DNA from: Bacillota bacterium
GTDB taxonomy: Bacteria; Bacillota; Clostridia; Lachnospirales; Lachnospiraceae
Assembly (NCBI GenBank): GCA_023419655.1
Contig: JAEZXP010000075.1
Coordinates: 1-22,233 of the forward strand
Reading direction: 5' to 3'
Length of the DNA stretch: 22,233 bases
Below the pieces are notes generated by a model. It worked only from the letters and a program-made list of their open reading frames with translations. It was not told where the DNA came from and searched no databases. Below are positions 1 to 7,323 of this stretch, piece after piece; the first letter of the stretch is position 1; every line of letters begins with the position of its first letter. Position numbers and translations under genes: made by a program.

Positions 1-53
1 GAGGACAACCTGATTTCGAGTCAGGCTCGTTATGACCACTTCGATACGCCTCC
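1..53 (-). tRNA. tRNA-Ser(CGA), 3' part cut off by the window edge
   Basis: Read on the minus strand, the 5' end is at 53 (GGAGGCG acceptor strand), followed by a D-arm and a perfect five-pair anticodon stem CCTGA/TCAGG around the loop CTCGAAA. The anticodon is CGA, which reads serine codon UCG. The sequence then enters what looks like the long variable arm of a serine tRNA (TTGTCCTC) before the window ends. The T-arm and the 3' acceptor strand lie outside, so folding of the whole molecule cannot be checked. It has its own promoter at 63-92. Confidence 0.85.
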
Positions 54-62
54 ATATTTATT

Positions 63-92
63 TTAATACACCAAGCCCCGCGTAGAAGTCAA
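63..92 (-). promoter_or_regulatory. Promoter for the tRNA-Ser gene
   Basis: On the minus strand a TTGACT -35 box (87-92) and a TATTAA -10 box (63-68) are separated by 18 bp, and the tRNA 5' end follows 9 bp after the -10 box. The promoter lies inside the 148 bp between the two tRNA-like copies. If that segment came from a mobile element, the element brought the promoter that now drives the tRNA. Confidence 0.6.
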
Positions 93-117
93 GGCAAAGT
101 GTAGAAAAACCGTAGAA
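82..117. repeat. Three GTAGAA direct repeats between tRNA copies
   Basis: GTAGAA occurs at 82-87, 101-106 and 112-117 in the same orientation. Short direct repeats beside an attachment site are what arm-type binding sites of tyrosine recombinases look like, but no integrase gene is in the window, so this reading is inference. The first copy overlaps the -35 box of the tRNA promoter by one base. Confidence 0.35.
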
Positions 118-202
118 ATCGCTAAAACACTAAATTTTCAAAATCCCGCAAACCCACGGAAACTCAAGGGTTTCCGGCATTATCAAGGCAACTGACCGAG
201 TG

Positions 203-245
203 GATTTCGAGTCAGGCCCGTTATGACCACTTCGATACGCTTCCA
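203..245 (-). pseudogene. 5' half of tRNA-Ser(CGA), attachment-site-like duplicate
   Basis: Positions 203-245 match 12-54 at 41 of 43 bases. They cover the tRNA acceptor strand, D-arm, first anticodon-stem strand and anticodon loop with CGA. The match stops just after the loop: the second anticodon-stem strand is TCCAC instead of TCAGG and cannot pair beyond two positions. The copy therefore cannot fold into a tRNA. It starts only 7 bp after the holA stop codon. Its break at the anticodon loop is typical of tRNA-targeting integrases. I read it as the displaced host half of an integration event. Confidence 0.7.
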
Positions 246-251
246 TAATAT

Positions 252-1229
252 TTATTTCCGGCTGAACCGGATAATCAAAAGCTCAACACCGATTTTCTCA
301 TTTATTCGTCCGGTTTTAATCTGCTCATCGGTATCGGCGGACATTTTTAAAGCTTCATAAAGCTGTTTCATTGTAAAGTTCTTTGACTGATTGATGTATC
401 TTCCTGTGGCAAAAGGAGGAACGCCTGTCTTCTCTGTAATGGCCGCAGCTGCAAATCCGTTGGCTGCAAGGTCTTTTACCTGTAAGAGGATATTAAAATG
501 TCTCATAATCAGATACAGGATATTGGATGGTTTTTCCCGGACCGATAGTAAATCATAATATAAGGTTAAGGCCTTGTCCTGTTGCCTTGAACCGATTGCA
601 TCCATCATCTGAAAGATTTTCCCGGTAATCTGTGTGATTACAACTGCATCTACATCCTCTATCGTAATCATATCCCGGCCCGAGGTATAGCTAATCAGCT
701 TCTCCACTTCGTTACGGATATTTTCCATATCCACTCCGGTCTTATCCAGAAGATAGTCTGCGACATTCTGGGTAATCTTCTTGCCTGACGGTTCCAATAA
801 GGAGACGATAAACATCCTTAAATTCTTCTCATCCAGACCCTTCATCTCCGATACGGTACCGCGGTCATTAATCAGCTTATATGCTTTATTTCTCTTATCT
901 ACATCCTGCTCCACAAAGATGATTACAGTACTTTCAGGAACCTCAGAAAGCAGCTCTGCCAAATCACTCTGCGCCTTGAATAACCCGCTTTGTTCTATAA
1001 TAATCAGTCTTCGCTCACTAAAAAAGGGCAATGTCTGAGCTAAATCATTTACCTCTTTCAGATTAATGTCCTTTCCTTCAAACCGGGAATAATTCATCGA
1101 ATCTGACCCGCCTAATATTGCATCTTTTAATTTATCACGGTAAAGCTTAATTAAATAGGACTCGCTTCCATAGAGCAGATAAAACGGTTTAAAGCTTCCT
1201 GATTTAATATGCTCCTTTATCGCTTTCAT
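252..1229 (-). CDS. holA: DNA polymerase III delta subunit HolA
   Basis: This 325-residue protein matches HolA, the clamp-loader subunit that opens the sliding clamp during replication. The N-terminal region carries the family pattern of a degenerate AAA+ fold (FYLLYGSESYLI near residues 15-26, then FFSERRLIIIE), and the C-terminal collar region includes NILYLIMRHFNILLQ. The length is normal. The start was placed at 1229 (MKAIKEHIKSG) because AGGGTGG stands 10 bases upstream; an in-frame ATG 27 bases further up lacks a good ribosome site. The gene has its own promoter at 1262-1290, downstream of lepB. Its stop codon is 7 bp from the truncated tRNA copy, so no separate terminator is seen between them. 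Confidence 0.93.
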   Translation of the reverse strand: MKAIKEHIKSGSFKPFYLLYGSESYLIKLYRDKLKDAILGGSDSMNYSRFEGKDINLKEVNDLAQTLPFFSERRLIIIEQSGLFKAQSDLAELLSEVPESTVIIFVEQDVDKRNKAYKLINDRGTVSEMKGLDEKNLRMFIVSLLEPSGKKITQNVADYLLDKTGVDMENIRNEVEKLISYTSGRDMITIEDVDAVVITQITGKIFQMMDAIGSRQQDKALTLYYDLLSVREKPSNILYLIMRHFNILLQVKDLAANGFAAAAITEKTGVPPFATGRYINQSKNFTMKQLYEALKMSADTDEQIKTGRINEKIGVELLIIRFSRK

Positions 1230-1261
1230 AATAAACAGGCCACCCTTTCGGAACATTTACT

Positions 1262-1290
1262 ATTCTACCTAATATCGATACAAAATGCAA
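1262..1290 (-). promoter_or_regulatory. Promoter of holA
   Basis: TTGCAT (1285-1290) and TAGAAT (1262-1267) are spaced 17 bp on the minus strand, in the short gap between lepB and holA. This suggests that holA can be expressed independently of lepB. Confidence 0.5.
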
Positions 1291-1331
1291 GCTAAAAACT
1301 AACCCTGCCACGAGAATATATATCGATATAT

Positions 1332-2030
1332 TTATTCAATCGGACCAAATTTCTTCAGCGGACTTACCCTGAAAAATGCCTTACCCCCAATGTTCTTTTT
1401 CTGCACATTTCCAACACCGGGATACCTGCTGTCCTTGCTTATATTTCTGTTATCTCCCATAACAAAGTATTCATCTTCGCCTAAGACGATGGGTTGTGCC
1501 GCTCTCCCCGGGTCACGGATAGGCTCCTTTCCAAAGTCCTCTTCAACTATTTCTCCATTTATGTATATATCGCCGTCTATAATTTGTATGGTTTCCCCCG
1601 GCAGCCCGATAATCCTTTTTACATAGTACTCTTCGTTTTCACGGCCGTACGGATAAAATACAATAATATCAAAACGCTTCAGCAAATCCATTCTGTAAGT
1701 AATTTTCTCAACATAAAGATGGTCCCCATTGGACAGGGTATTCTCCATGGATTCTCCATCAACAATGGTACGCTGCAGAACAAAATTCGGAATAATATAA
1801 ATACAGGTGAATATCAAAACAACATAAAATAATATATCAAAAAAAACTCTCTTTACTGCAGACTTTTTTTTGTGATTCGTCTCTATCTCAGATGTATCAT
1901 CTGCATTCTCTGTATCAAAAGTATCCGTATCTATCTCTGATAATGTGCTCACGGAATCCTCCTCATTATCAGCTTTATCATATGTAAAATCAGAGACAAG
2001 ATTCTTGCCGTTTTCCAATTTGATATCCAT
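1332..2030 (-). CDS. lepB: Type I signal peptidase
   Basis: Signal peptidase I cleaves signal peptides from exported proteins at the outer face of the membrane. The 232-residue protein has an acidic N-terminal stretch (about residues 13-50), one membrane segment at about 62-81, the catalytic serine in GESMENTL (Ser94), the catalytic lysine in YYVKRIIGLPGE (Lys138), and the conserved GDNRNISKDSR box near the C terminus. All catalytic boxes are intact. The start has AAAGGG eight bases upstream. The acidic cytoplasmic extension before the membrane segment is longer than in minimal SipS-type enzymes. The gene follows the rpoZ terminator, so it probably has its own promoter, which I could not place. 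Confidence 0.95.
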   Translation of the reverse strand: MDIKLENGKNLVSDFTYDKADNEEDSVSTLSEIDTDTFDTENADDTSEIETNHKKKSAVKRVFFDILFYVVLIFTCIYIIPNFVLQRTIVDGESMENTLSNGDHLYVEKITYRMDLLKRFDIIVFYPYGRENEEYYVKRIIGLPGETIQIIDGDIYINGEIVEEDFGKEPIRDPGRAAQPIVLGEDEYFVMGDNRNISKDSRYPGVGNVQKKNIGGKAFFRVSPLKKFGPIE

Positions 2031-2072
2031 ATGTTAATCCCTTTCCATAACCCTATTACCTAATAACGATAA

Positions 2073-2104
2073 AGCACCTTCATATACATCAATATGAAAG
2101 TGCT
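2073..2104 (-). terminator. Terminator downstream of rpoZ
   Basis: A 13-bp stem (2073-2085 with 2092-2104) encloses a 6-base loop; one position is a G-U pair in the minus-strand RNA. It lies 22 bp after the rpoZ stop and is followed on the minus strand by TTATCGTTATT, a moderately U-rich tail. Confidence 0.7.
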
Positions 2105-2126
2105 GATTAAATTGTCCCTTTAATCA

Positions 2127-2387
2127 CTATTGTGCATCGTCTTCCTCTGCCTCTAATTCATCTTCAGCAATAATTTTAACCCGGCTCTCATATAACTCTT
2201 CAATCGCTACCGACAATGGCTTTGGAAAATTCGATTCAATCAGGGGCTCCGCTCCATTAATAAGCTGTCTTGCACGCTTTGCTGTGGCAATTACAATCGA
2301 ATACCGGCTATTCACAACGGGCTGCTCACCCGGCTCTATCTCACTATTTACTACCTTCATTAAATCTGTATATGACGGATGTAACAT
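2127..2387 (-). CDS. rpoZ: RNA polymerase omega subunit
   Basis: This 86-residue protein carries the omega fold signature: an N-terminal LMKVVNSE segment, then NSRYSIVIATAKRARQL, the conserved helix that clamps the C-terminal tail of beta-prime. Omega promotes assembly of RNA polymerase. A strong AGGAGG site precedes the start, and the gene ends with TAG. In many Firmicutes the order is yicC, remA, gmk, rpoZ; here rpoZ follows remA directly with only a 93-bp gap and no gmk. The gap holds a 7-bp hairpin. Confidence 0.92.
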   Translation of the reverse strand: MLHPSYTDLMKVVNSEIEPGEQPVVNSRYSIVIATAKRARQLINGAEPLIESNFPKPLSVAIEELYESRVKIIAEDELEAEEDDAQ

Positions 2388-2434
2388 ATTATAACTTCCT
2401 CCTTCAGATGTGGTTTAATATTCATTGATAAACC

Positions 2435-2465
2435 GATTAGCTGCACGCTAATCCGCTTAATTATA
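2435..2465 (-). promoter_or_regulatory. Hairpin and TATAAT box in the remA-rpoZ gap
   Basis: GATTAGC (2435-2441) pairs with GCTAATC (2447-2453) around a 5-base loop. A TATAAT hexamer lies just upstream on the minus strand (2460-2465), but no convincing -35 box is seen 16-18 bp before it. It could be a weak internal promoter for rpoZ or an RNA processing site. Nothing else occupies the gap where gmk would be expected. Confidence 0.3.
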
Positions 2466-2480
2466 ACCCGCTTAAATCTG

Positions 2481-2762
2481 TTAATGGTCATATTTGCCGG
2501 AACTCATATCCTGATGCTCTTCATAAAATTGGTTCACTCTTCCGGCTATGGTATCAGGAAGCAGTGAGGATAATATCAAATGACCGCTATCCGTTACGAT
2601 TACTGCTTTTGTCCTCCGGCCACAGGTTGCGTCTATCGCCATCCCTGTATCCTTTGCAGTCTGTACCATCCTTTTTATAGGCGCTGCATCCGGACTGATA
2701 ATTCCGATAATTTTATTTGAATTAACTACATTACCAAATCCTATATTAATCAACCTATTCAA
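2481..2762 (-). CDS. remA: RemA/DUF370 family regulator
   Basis: This small protein (93 residues) matches RemA of Bacillus subtilis, a DNA-binding activator of biofilm matrix and osmoprotection genes; in Clostridia the targets are unknown. The family core is clear: RLINIGFGNVVN, then SPDAAPIKRMVQ, GRRTKAVIVTDSGHLILSSL. I chose the TTG at 2762 as start because AGAGGA stands seven bases before it and the resulting N terminus (MNRLINIGFGN) matches the family. An in-frame ATG at 2783 has its only candidate site (AAAGG) directly abutting it. The gene directly follows yicC and is probably cotranscribed with it. Confidence 0.9.
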   Translation of the reverse strand: MNRLINIGFGNVVNSNKIIGIISPDAAPIKRMVQTAKDTGMAIDATCGRRTKAVIVTDSGHLILSSLLPDTIAGRVNQFYEEHQDMSSGKYDH

Positions 2763-2786
2763 AGTTATTCCTCTTTTCAGCATCCT

Positions 2787-3665
2787 TTATTCAATATTCT
2801 GAATTTGCTCTCTGACCTTTTCTATCTCTGTCTTTAAATCAATCGCCTTATTCGTTATTCCGATATCGCCGACCTTCGATAAGATGGTGTTGGCCTCCCG
2901 GTTCATTTCCTGTGCGATAAAATCAAGCTTTCTTCCGATATTATCGCTGTCATTCAGAGTATTTATCATGTTCTCAATATGGCTCTTTAACCGGACGGTT
3001 TCCTCATCCACACATATCTTATCTGCATAGACTGTTACCTCTGTAAGAAGTATACTTTCATCCACTTTGGTATCCTGAAGCAGCTCGGTAACCTTCGCCA
3101 GCAGTTTACTTCTATATTCGCTCACTACCTGGGGATAACGTTCCTCAACAAAGCCTACCAGCCTGGTCATTTCGTTAAGCTTTGATACTAAATCCGTCTT
3201 CAGATTCTCACCTTCTGCGATTCTGGATTCTACAAAGGCTTCTGCCGCAGTGCTTACCGCTTCTTCCACCAGCTCCCAGAGCTTTCCTTCGTTGATTGTC
3301 TGCTCCTCCAAGGTAAATACCTCCGGATATCTTGATAATACCGAGGTTCTTATGTCATTCTCTATGTCGAATTGTTCACTTATTTTCTGAAGATTATCAT
3401 AATATTCTTTAGCAATGTTCGAATTATATTTTACGCATACATTGTTCTCCGTATAATCCTCATAGGTAATGTATACATCCACCTTACCTCTTCCTATATA
3501 CTTCTTCAATATATTTCTTATTCCTGCCTCAAAAAAGCTCAGTTTCTTGGGAAGCTTAATTGAAATATCACAGTATCTGTGATTTACAGCCTTCATCTCT
3601 ACTGTGATTTTACTATCCTCACTGCTAATCTCGCTTCTCCCGAAGCCTGTCATACTTTTTATCAT
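2787..3665 (-). CDS. yicC: YicC/YloC family endoribonuclease
   Basis: The 292-residue protein begins with the family hallmark MIKSMTGFGRSE and ends with the conserved block around DFIAQEMNREANTILSK. YicC/YloC proteins are endoribonucleases; the biological targets are poorly known. The length is the usual one. A strong promoter (3716-3744) lies just upstream, and remA follows, so this is the first gene of a yicC-remA-rpoZ operon. A modest AAAGAG site precedes the ATG. Confidence 0.93.
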   Translation of the reverse strand: MIKSMTGFGRSEISSEDSKITVEMKAVNHRYCDISIKLPKKLSFFEAGIRNILKKYIGRGKVDVYITYEDYTENNVCVKYNSNIAKEYYDNLQKISEQFDIENDIRTSVLSRYPEVFTLEEQTINEGKLWELVEEAVSTAAEAFVESRIAEGENLKTDLVSKLNEMTRLVGFVEERYPQVVSEYRSKLLAKVTELLQDTKVDESILLTEVTVYADKICVDEETVRLKSHIENMINTLNDSDNIGRKLDFIAQEMNREANTILSKVGDIGITNKAIDLKTEIEKVREQIQNIE

Positions 3666-3715
3666 GATTTACACTCTTTCGTTGAAATAGTATAGAATAA
3701 TTCTTTATCCAATTA

Positions 3716-3744
3716 ATTATAAGTTAAAAGATATTGTAAGTCAA
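3716..3744 (-). promoter_or_regulatory. Strong promoter of the yicC-remA-rpoZ operon
   Basis: TTGACT (3739-3744) and TATAAT (3716-3721) are separated by exactly 17 bp on the minus strand. The -35 box overlaps the stop codon of the upstream amidase-like gene: the TGA stop (3741-3743) is inside TTGACT. This is the best sigma-A match among the left-hand genes. Confidence 0.8.
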
Positions 3745-4301
3745 GCCGGGGAAAATCTTTTTTTTCCGTCATTTGGAGGCATCGTTTCATAGACCCCTCT
3801 TGCTATGGCAGCCGCTATATCATTCAGTTTCGTGTCAAATAGTATATTATCGTATTCCGAGTTCAAATACCCTATTCCGACCATGAGAGACGGCATATCG
3901 GCATACCTGAAAAGTAGATTATCGGTTACCAATATGATATTATATCTTTTAAATCCCAGCGGCTGCAGCTGCTTTGCAATATTTATTGCTATATTTTCAG
4001 CAACTCCTCCCAGGGAATCAATATAAAATAATAACCCGGGCTCCAAAATCACCACTTCTCCGCTGATACGGTGTATCGTAAGAAGCAGGTCTCCATTTAC
4101 ACTGTTGGCAATCCTGGCTCTCTCAATTTGAGATATATACAAATCCGTAACCCTGATGTATACCACTTTATACCCATAACTCCCCAGTTCTTTCCCTGTT
4201 GCAAGAGTCAGCTTCAAATTATCATTTTTTTCATATCGATGACCATATGCATCGCCCAAATCATTGCCGCCATGGCCGGCATCCATTACAATCGTTGTCA
4301 T
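3741..4301 (-). CDS. N-acetylmuramoyl-L-alanine amidase-like protein (Amidase_3 fold), probably inactive
   Basis: The protein resembles zinc amidases that cut peptidoglycan between muramic acid and the stem peptide. In the 186-residue form the zinc ligands are visible: His10 in MDAGHGG, Glu24 in YEKND and His77 in LLTIH; the RVTD...ERARIAN block is also typical. The catalytic Glu, normally in a pattern like VEVGFLSN near the C terminus, is replaced: the segment reads VGIGYLN, with Gly142 at that place. The protein has no signal peptide and no cell-wall-binding domain, so it may stay in the cytoplasm. The start at 4301 follows AAGGTGGG; an ATG at 4325 is in frame but has no ribosome site. The role may be regulatory or structural. 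Confidence 0.75.
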   Translation of the reverse strand: MTTIVMDAGHGGNDLGDAYGHRYEKNDNLKLTLATGKELGSYGYKVVYIRVTDLYISQIERARIANSVNGDLLLTIHRISGEVVILEPGLLFYIDSLGGVAENIAINIAKQLQPLGFKRYNIILVTDNLLFRYADMPSLMVGIGYLNSEYDNILFDTKLNDIAAAIARGVYETMPPNDGKKRFSPA

Positions 4302-4384
4302 AAATCTTCTGCCCACCTTATCCATTATCTATATATTATATGTTAGGGGGCGGGATACATAACCATCCTTGCCAATAAAAGCAT

Positions 4385-4411
4385 AACGGCACCGGGAATA
4401 CCAGTGCCGTT
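4385..4411 (-). terminator. Terminator downstream of cysK
   Basis: AACGGCAC (4385-4392) pairs with GTGCCGTT (4404-4411) around an 11-base loop that can add a few inner pairs. On the minus strand the tail is ATGCTTTTATT; on the plus strand TTTTAAT follows. It lies 23 bp after the cysK stop codon. Confidence 0.7.
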
Positions 4412-4434
4412 TTAATCGTATCATCTATTCTGTT

Positions 4435-5367
4435 TTATTCGGAAAATAACGGTGTGGACAGATATCTTTCACCTGTATCCGGCAAAATAACCACGATATT
4501 CTTTCCGTCATTTTCAGGACGCTTTGCAATCTGTGTTGCGGCCCATAAGGCTGCTCCCGATGATATACCGACAAGCACGCCGTCTGTCTTTGCCAGCTCT
4601 CTTGCGGCTTCAAATGCATCCTCATTCTTAACGGTTATAACCTCATTATATATCTTAGTATCCAGCGTGTTCGGAATAAAGCCCGCACCTATTCCCTGAA
4701 TCTTATGGGCACCTGCTCTGCCCTCAGACAGCACCGGAGAATCGGTCGGCTCTACTGCTATAATCTCAACCCCTGGATTCTTAGACCTTAAGTATGCTCC
4801 CGCTCCGCTTATCGTTCCGCCGGTACCGATACCGGCTACAAGTATATCTATATTCCCGTCTGTATCGTTCCATATTTCAACTCCCGTGGTCTCTTCATGT
4901 ACCTTGGGATTATTGGGATTATCAAATTGTGAAGGAATAAAGCTGTTGGGAGTATTACTGTGAAGTTCCTTTGCCTTTTCAATGGCACCCTTCATCCCCT
5001 TGGCACCCTCTGTAAGTATCAGCTCAGCACCAAAGGCCTTCATCAGATTTCTTCTCTCCACACTCATGGTCTCAGGCATCGTTATAATCAGTCTCATTCC
5101 ATAGCTTGCGCATATACTGGCAAGCCCGATTCCTGTATTACCGCTGGTAGGTTCAATAATTATAGAGTCTTTATTAATCTCACCAGATTTTAAAGCTTCC
5201 TCTATCATCCTTCTTGCAATCCTGTCCTTGACGCTTCCGGCCGGATTAAAGTATTCCAGCTTGGCAATGATTTTGCTTTTAAGCTCATGGTTCTTCTTGT
5301 AGTTATTTAGCTCCAGCAGCGGTGTATTCCCTACTAATTCTGTTATTTGCTTCTTAATATTTGCCAT
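4435..5367 (-). CDS. cysK: Cysteine synthase A (O-acetylserine sulfhydrylase)
   Basis: CysK makes cysteine from O-acetylserine and sulfide using pyridoxal phosphate. The 310-residue protein carries the PLP lysine in NPAGSVKDR (Lys47), the substrate-binding loop PTSGNTG (about 73-79), the phosphate-binding GIGTGGT loop and the C-terminal GISSGAA block. All are intact and the length is typical. The start ATG at 5367 has GAAAGGAAG seven bases upstream; an in-frame TTG slightly upstream is not needed. It stands alone: a terminator follows and an inverted repeat lies upstream at 5443-5470. No T-box leader is seen. Confidence 0.95.
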   Translation of the reverse strand: MANIKKQITELVGNTPLLELNNYKKNHELKSKIIAKLEYFNPAGSVKDRIARRMIEEALKSGEINKDSIIIEPTSGNTGIGLASICASYGMRLIITMPETMSVERRNLMKAFGAELILTEGAKGMKGAIEKAKELHSNTPNSFIPSQFDNPNNPKVHEETTGVEIWNDTDGNIDILVAGIGTGGTISGAGAYLRSKNPGVEIIAVEPTDSPVLSEGRAGAHKIQGIGAGFIPNTLDTKIYNEVITVKNEDAFEAARELAKTDGVLVGISSGAALWAATQIAKRPENDGKNIVVILPDTGERYLSTPLFSE

Positions 5368-5442
5368 GTTTTTGCTTCCTTTCAATTAATTATATCGTGG
5401 TTTTATTCTATACAATATTCTATGCAAGAAACATTTATTAAT

Positions 5443-5470
5443 ACATAGTATTCATACTTATTTACTATGT
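5443..5470. promoter_or_regulatory. Inverted repeat upstream of cysK, possible operator
   Basis: ACATAGTA (5443-5450) and TACTATGT (5463-5470) form a perfect 8-bp inverted repeat with a 12-bp AT-rich spacer, about 75 bp upstream of the cysK start. It could be an operator for a dimeric regulator. I do not recognise it as a known site, and it lies far upstream for a simple repressor site. Confidence 0.3.
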
Positions 5471-5484
5471 TTTAAATTCATAAT

Positions 5485-5516
5485 AAACCCACTCGATTAA
5501 TTTGTCAAGTGGGTTT
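5485..5516. terminator. Terminator overlapping the end of the EamA gene
   Basis: A perfect 9-bp stem, AAACCCACT (5485-5493) with AGTGGGTTT (5508-5516), has a 14-base loop. One arm lies inside the last codons of the exporter gene and the stop codon (5497-5499) lies in the loop, so translation and hairpin formation would compete. The tail on the minus strand is ATTATG, only weakly U-rich. Confidence 0.55.
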
Positions 5517-6396
5517 TCGTATTTTTTCTTAAAAATGATAATTTTGTTTCCGATATTAATATAGCAATAAAAATTAATAGAAATCCAATAAACAGCTTTG
5601 CCGTAATCTCTTCTTTATAAAATATAACTGAAAAAATTACTCCGAACACGGCTTCCAGACTTAAAATTATCGATGCCGGAGCAGGCTTCGTATACTTTTG
5701 ACCGATATTTTGCAATAGCAATGCTATGGCCGTCGCAAATACAGCCAGATACAAAAGCTCCATGATTGCATTCGTACTCAAGGTCTTTGGTAAATCTTCA
5801 AACAGCAAAGTAATCAGCCATGATATTATGGCTGTATAGCCGAACTGGACGATGGTTAAGAGAACCGGGTCCCTGTTCTTCGTCCGTTTTGACACGGAAA
5901 CCATATGGGCCGCATAGAAGAATCCGCTTACCAGTGTAAAGGCATCTCCATATTGTATCTTAAGCTCATCATTCAATGATACAAGTCCTATTCCCGCCAA
6001 ACACAAAACAGCCGCAATAATATTATATTTATCCGCCTTCTTCTTATTAACTATCCAGTGCAGATATGGCACAATAACACAATATATCGCTGTTAAGAAG
6101 GCATTCTTACCGGGAGTAGTTCCGGTTATCCCAATCGTCTGGATGCTATAGGCTATAAACAATAGCACGCCCAGTATACCGCCGCTTATAAGATATTCCT
6201 TATTAAGCTGTTTAAGCCGCTTATGAAATATAATGCACAGAAGCAGGCATCCTATTGTAAAACGTATGGCTAATAAGGTATGGGGCTGCATGCTGTCCAT
6301 CGAATTTTTGACCACAAGGAAGGAGCTTCCCCATATGATGGAAGCTCCAAATAAAGCTATTTTAGAGGCCGTATTAATCTTAGTATGTTTCTCCAT
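5497..6396 (-). CDS. DMT-family transporter (EamA domains)
   Basis: This 299-residue protein has about ten hydrophobic membrane segments in two EamA repeats, the pattern of drug/metabolite exporters. The first repeat has the family start FGASIIWGSSFLVVKN and HTLLAIRFTIGCLLL; the second has the typical ASIILSLEAVFGVIFSVIFYKEEITAKLFIGFLLI. Substrates of this family range from amino acids to nucleosides and cannot be read from sequence. It is a single gene, with a terminator overlapping its 3' end and cysK downstream behind an inverted repeat. The upstream ribosome site (GGGGA, 10 bases away) is moderate. Confidence 0.85.
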   Translation of the reverse strand: MEKHTKINTASKIALFGASIIWGSSFLVVKNSMDSMQPHTLLAIRFTIGCLLLCIIFHKRLKQLNKEYLISGGILGVLLFIAYSIQTIGITGTTPGKNAFLTAIYCVIVPYLHWIVNKKKADKYNIIAAVLCLAGIGLVSLNDELKIQYGDAFTLVSGFFYAAHMVSVSKRTKNRDPVLLTIVQFGYTAIISWLITLLFEDLPKTLSTNAIMELLYLAVFATAIALLLQNIGQKYTKPAPASIILSLEAVFGVIFSVIFYKEEITAKLFIGFLLIFIAILISETKLSFLRKNTKTHLTN

Positions 6397-6521
6397 CCTG
6401 TATATATCCCCGTTTCTTCATATGTTCATATAAACGATATTAAGCAAGTAAAGTTTCAAAGCATATTATATCTGCATAAGAAGAAACTGTCAACATGCGG
6501 GCGACCATTCAATATCGTGGC

Positions 6522-7262
6522 CTATTTCGTATCTTCAATTACGACTCCGTCCGTAGAAATCGTTACTACTCTCCAGGGAATAAGCTCTCCGCTATTCATA
6601 ATTGCCGTCTTTACAGCATGTACAATTCCTCCGCAGCAGGGTACCTCCATACGAATTACTGTAAGGCTGTTAATCCTGTTGCTTTGTAATATCTGCGTAA
6701 GCTTTTCAGAATAATCAACATCATCCAGCTTCGGACATCCGATAATTGTAACCTTATCCTTCATAAAGGAATGAAAATCTCCATAAGCAAAGGCTGTGCA
6801 GTCTGCCGCTACTAACACATCTGCTCCGTTAAAATACGGTGCATTGTAGGGAACCAGTTGAATCTGTACCGGCCATTGACGAAGCATGGAGGGATTCGGC
6901 TTTCTCTTCTCCCCCGTTTCTTCGGTATTGGTGGCAGCGTTCTTATTATCTATCTTTTTGTTAAATTCCATCATTCTTGAACCAGGGCAGCCGCCGAAGC
7001 TTTGCTGTATTTCTTTATTCTTTTTATTATCCATATTCCTCTTCACTTCTTCCTCATTATATTCTAATGCTTCGCGGGTCTCAAAGGTTATCGCACCGGT
7101 GGGACAAACCGGAAGGCAATTTCCTAATCCATCACAATAATCATCCCGAAGCAGCTTTGCTTTTCCGTTTACAATACCGATGGCATCCTCATGACATGCA
7201 CTTACACACAATCCACAGCCATCGCATAATTCCTCATCAATTTTTATTATCTGTCTTAACAT
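6522..7262 (-). CDS. Double-ferredoxin-domain iron-sulfur protein of unknown function
   Basis: The N terminus holds two ferredoxin-like sites. The first has four cysteines (Cys13, 16, 19, 23 in CDGCGLCVSAC). The second reads CDGLGNCLPVC, with Leu46 where the second cysteine of a [4Fe-4S] motif would be, so it could carry a [3Fe-4S] or incomplete cluster. A linker of about 70 residues leads to a C-terminal domain with VLVAADCTAFAYGDFH, IGCPKLDDVDYSEKL and VPCCGGI, whose cysteines look like further ligands or a redox centre. I recognise the layout as a family common in anaerobic Firmicutes without an assigned reaction. Cytoplasmic, 246 residues. An AGGAGG site six bases before the ATG fixes the start; that site is itself part of the upstream tandem repeat. 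Confidence 0.8.
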   Translation of the reverse strand: MLRQIIKIDEELCDGCGLCVSACHEDAIGIVNGKAKLLRDDYCDGLGNCLPVCPTGAITFETREALEYNEEEVKRNMDNKKNKEIQQSFGGCPGSRMMEFNKKIDNKNAATNTEETGEKRKPNPSMLRQWPVQIQLVPYNAPYFNGADVLVAADCTAFAYGDFHSFMKDKVTIIGCPKLDDVDYSEKLTQILQSNRINSLTVIRMEVPCCGGIVHAVKTAIMNSGELIPWRVVTISTDGVVIEDTK

Positions 7263-7323
7263 CCCAATCCTCCTAAAAAATTATGAATACTTTTCTGTTT
7301 ACAACGGAGGATTTATCCTCCTA

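Noticed and set aside
5368..5496. T-box or SAM riboswitch before cysK
   Set aside because: No T-box sequence or specifier stem and no SAM aptamer core were seen; only an AT-rich region with an 8-bp inverted repeat.
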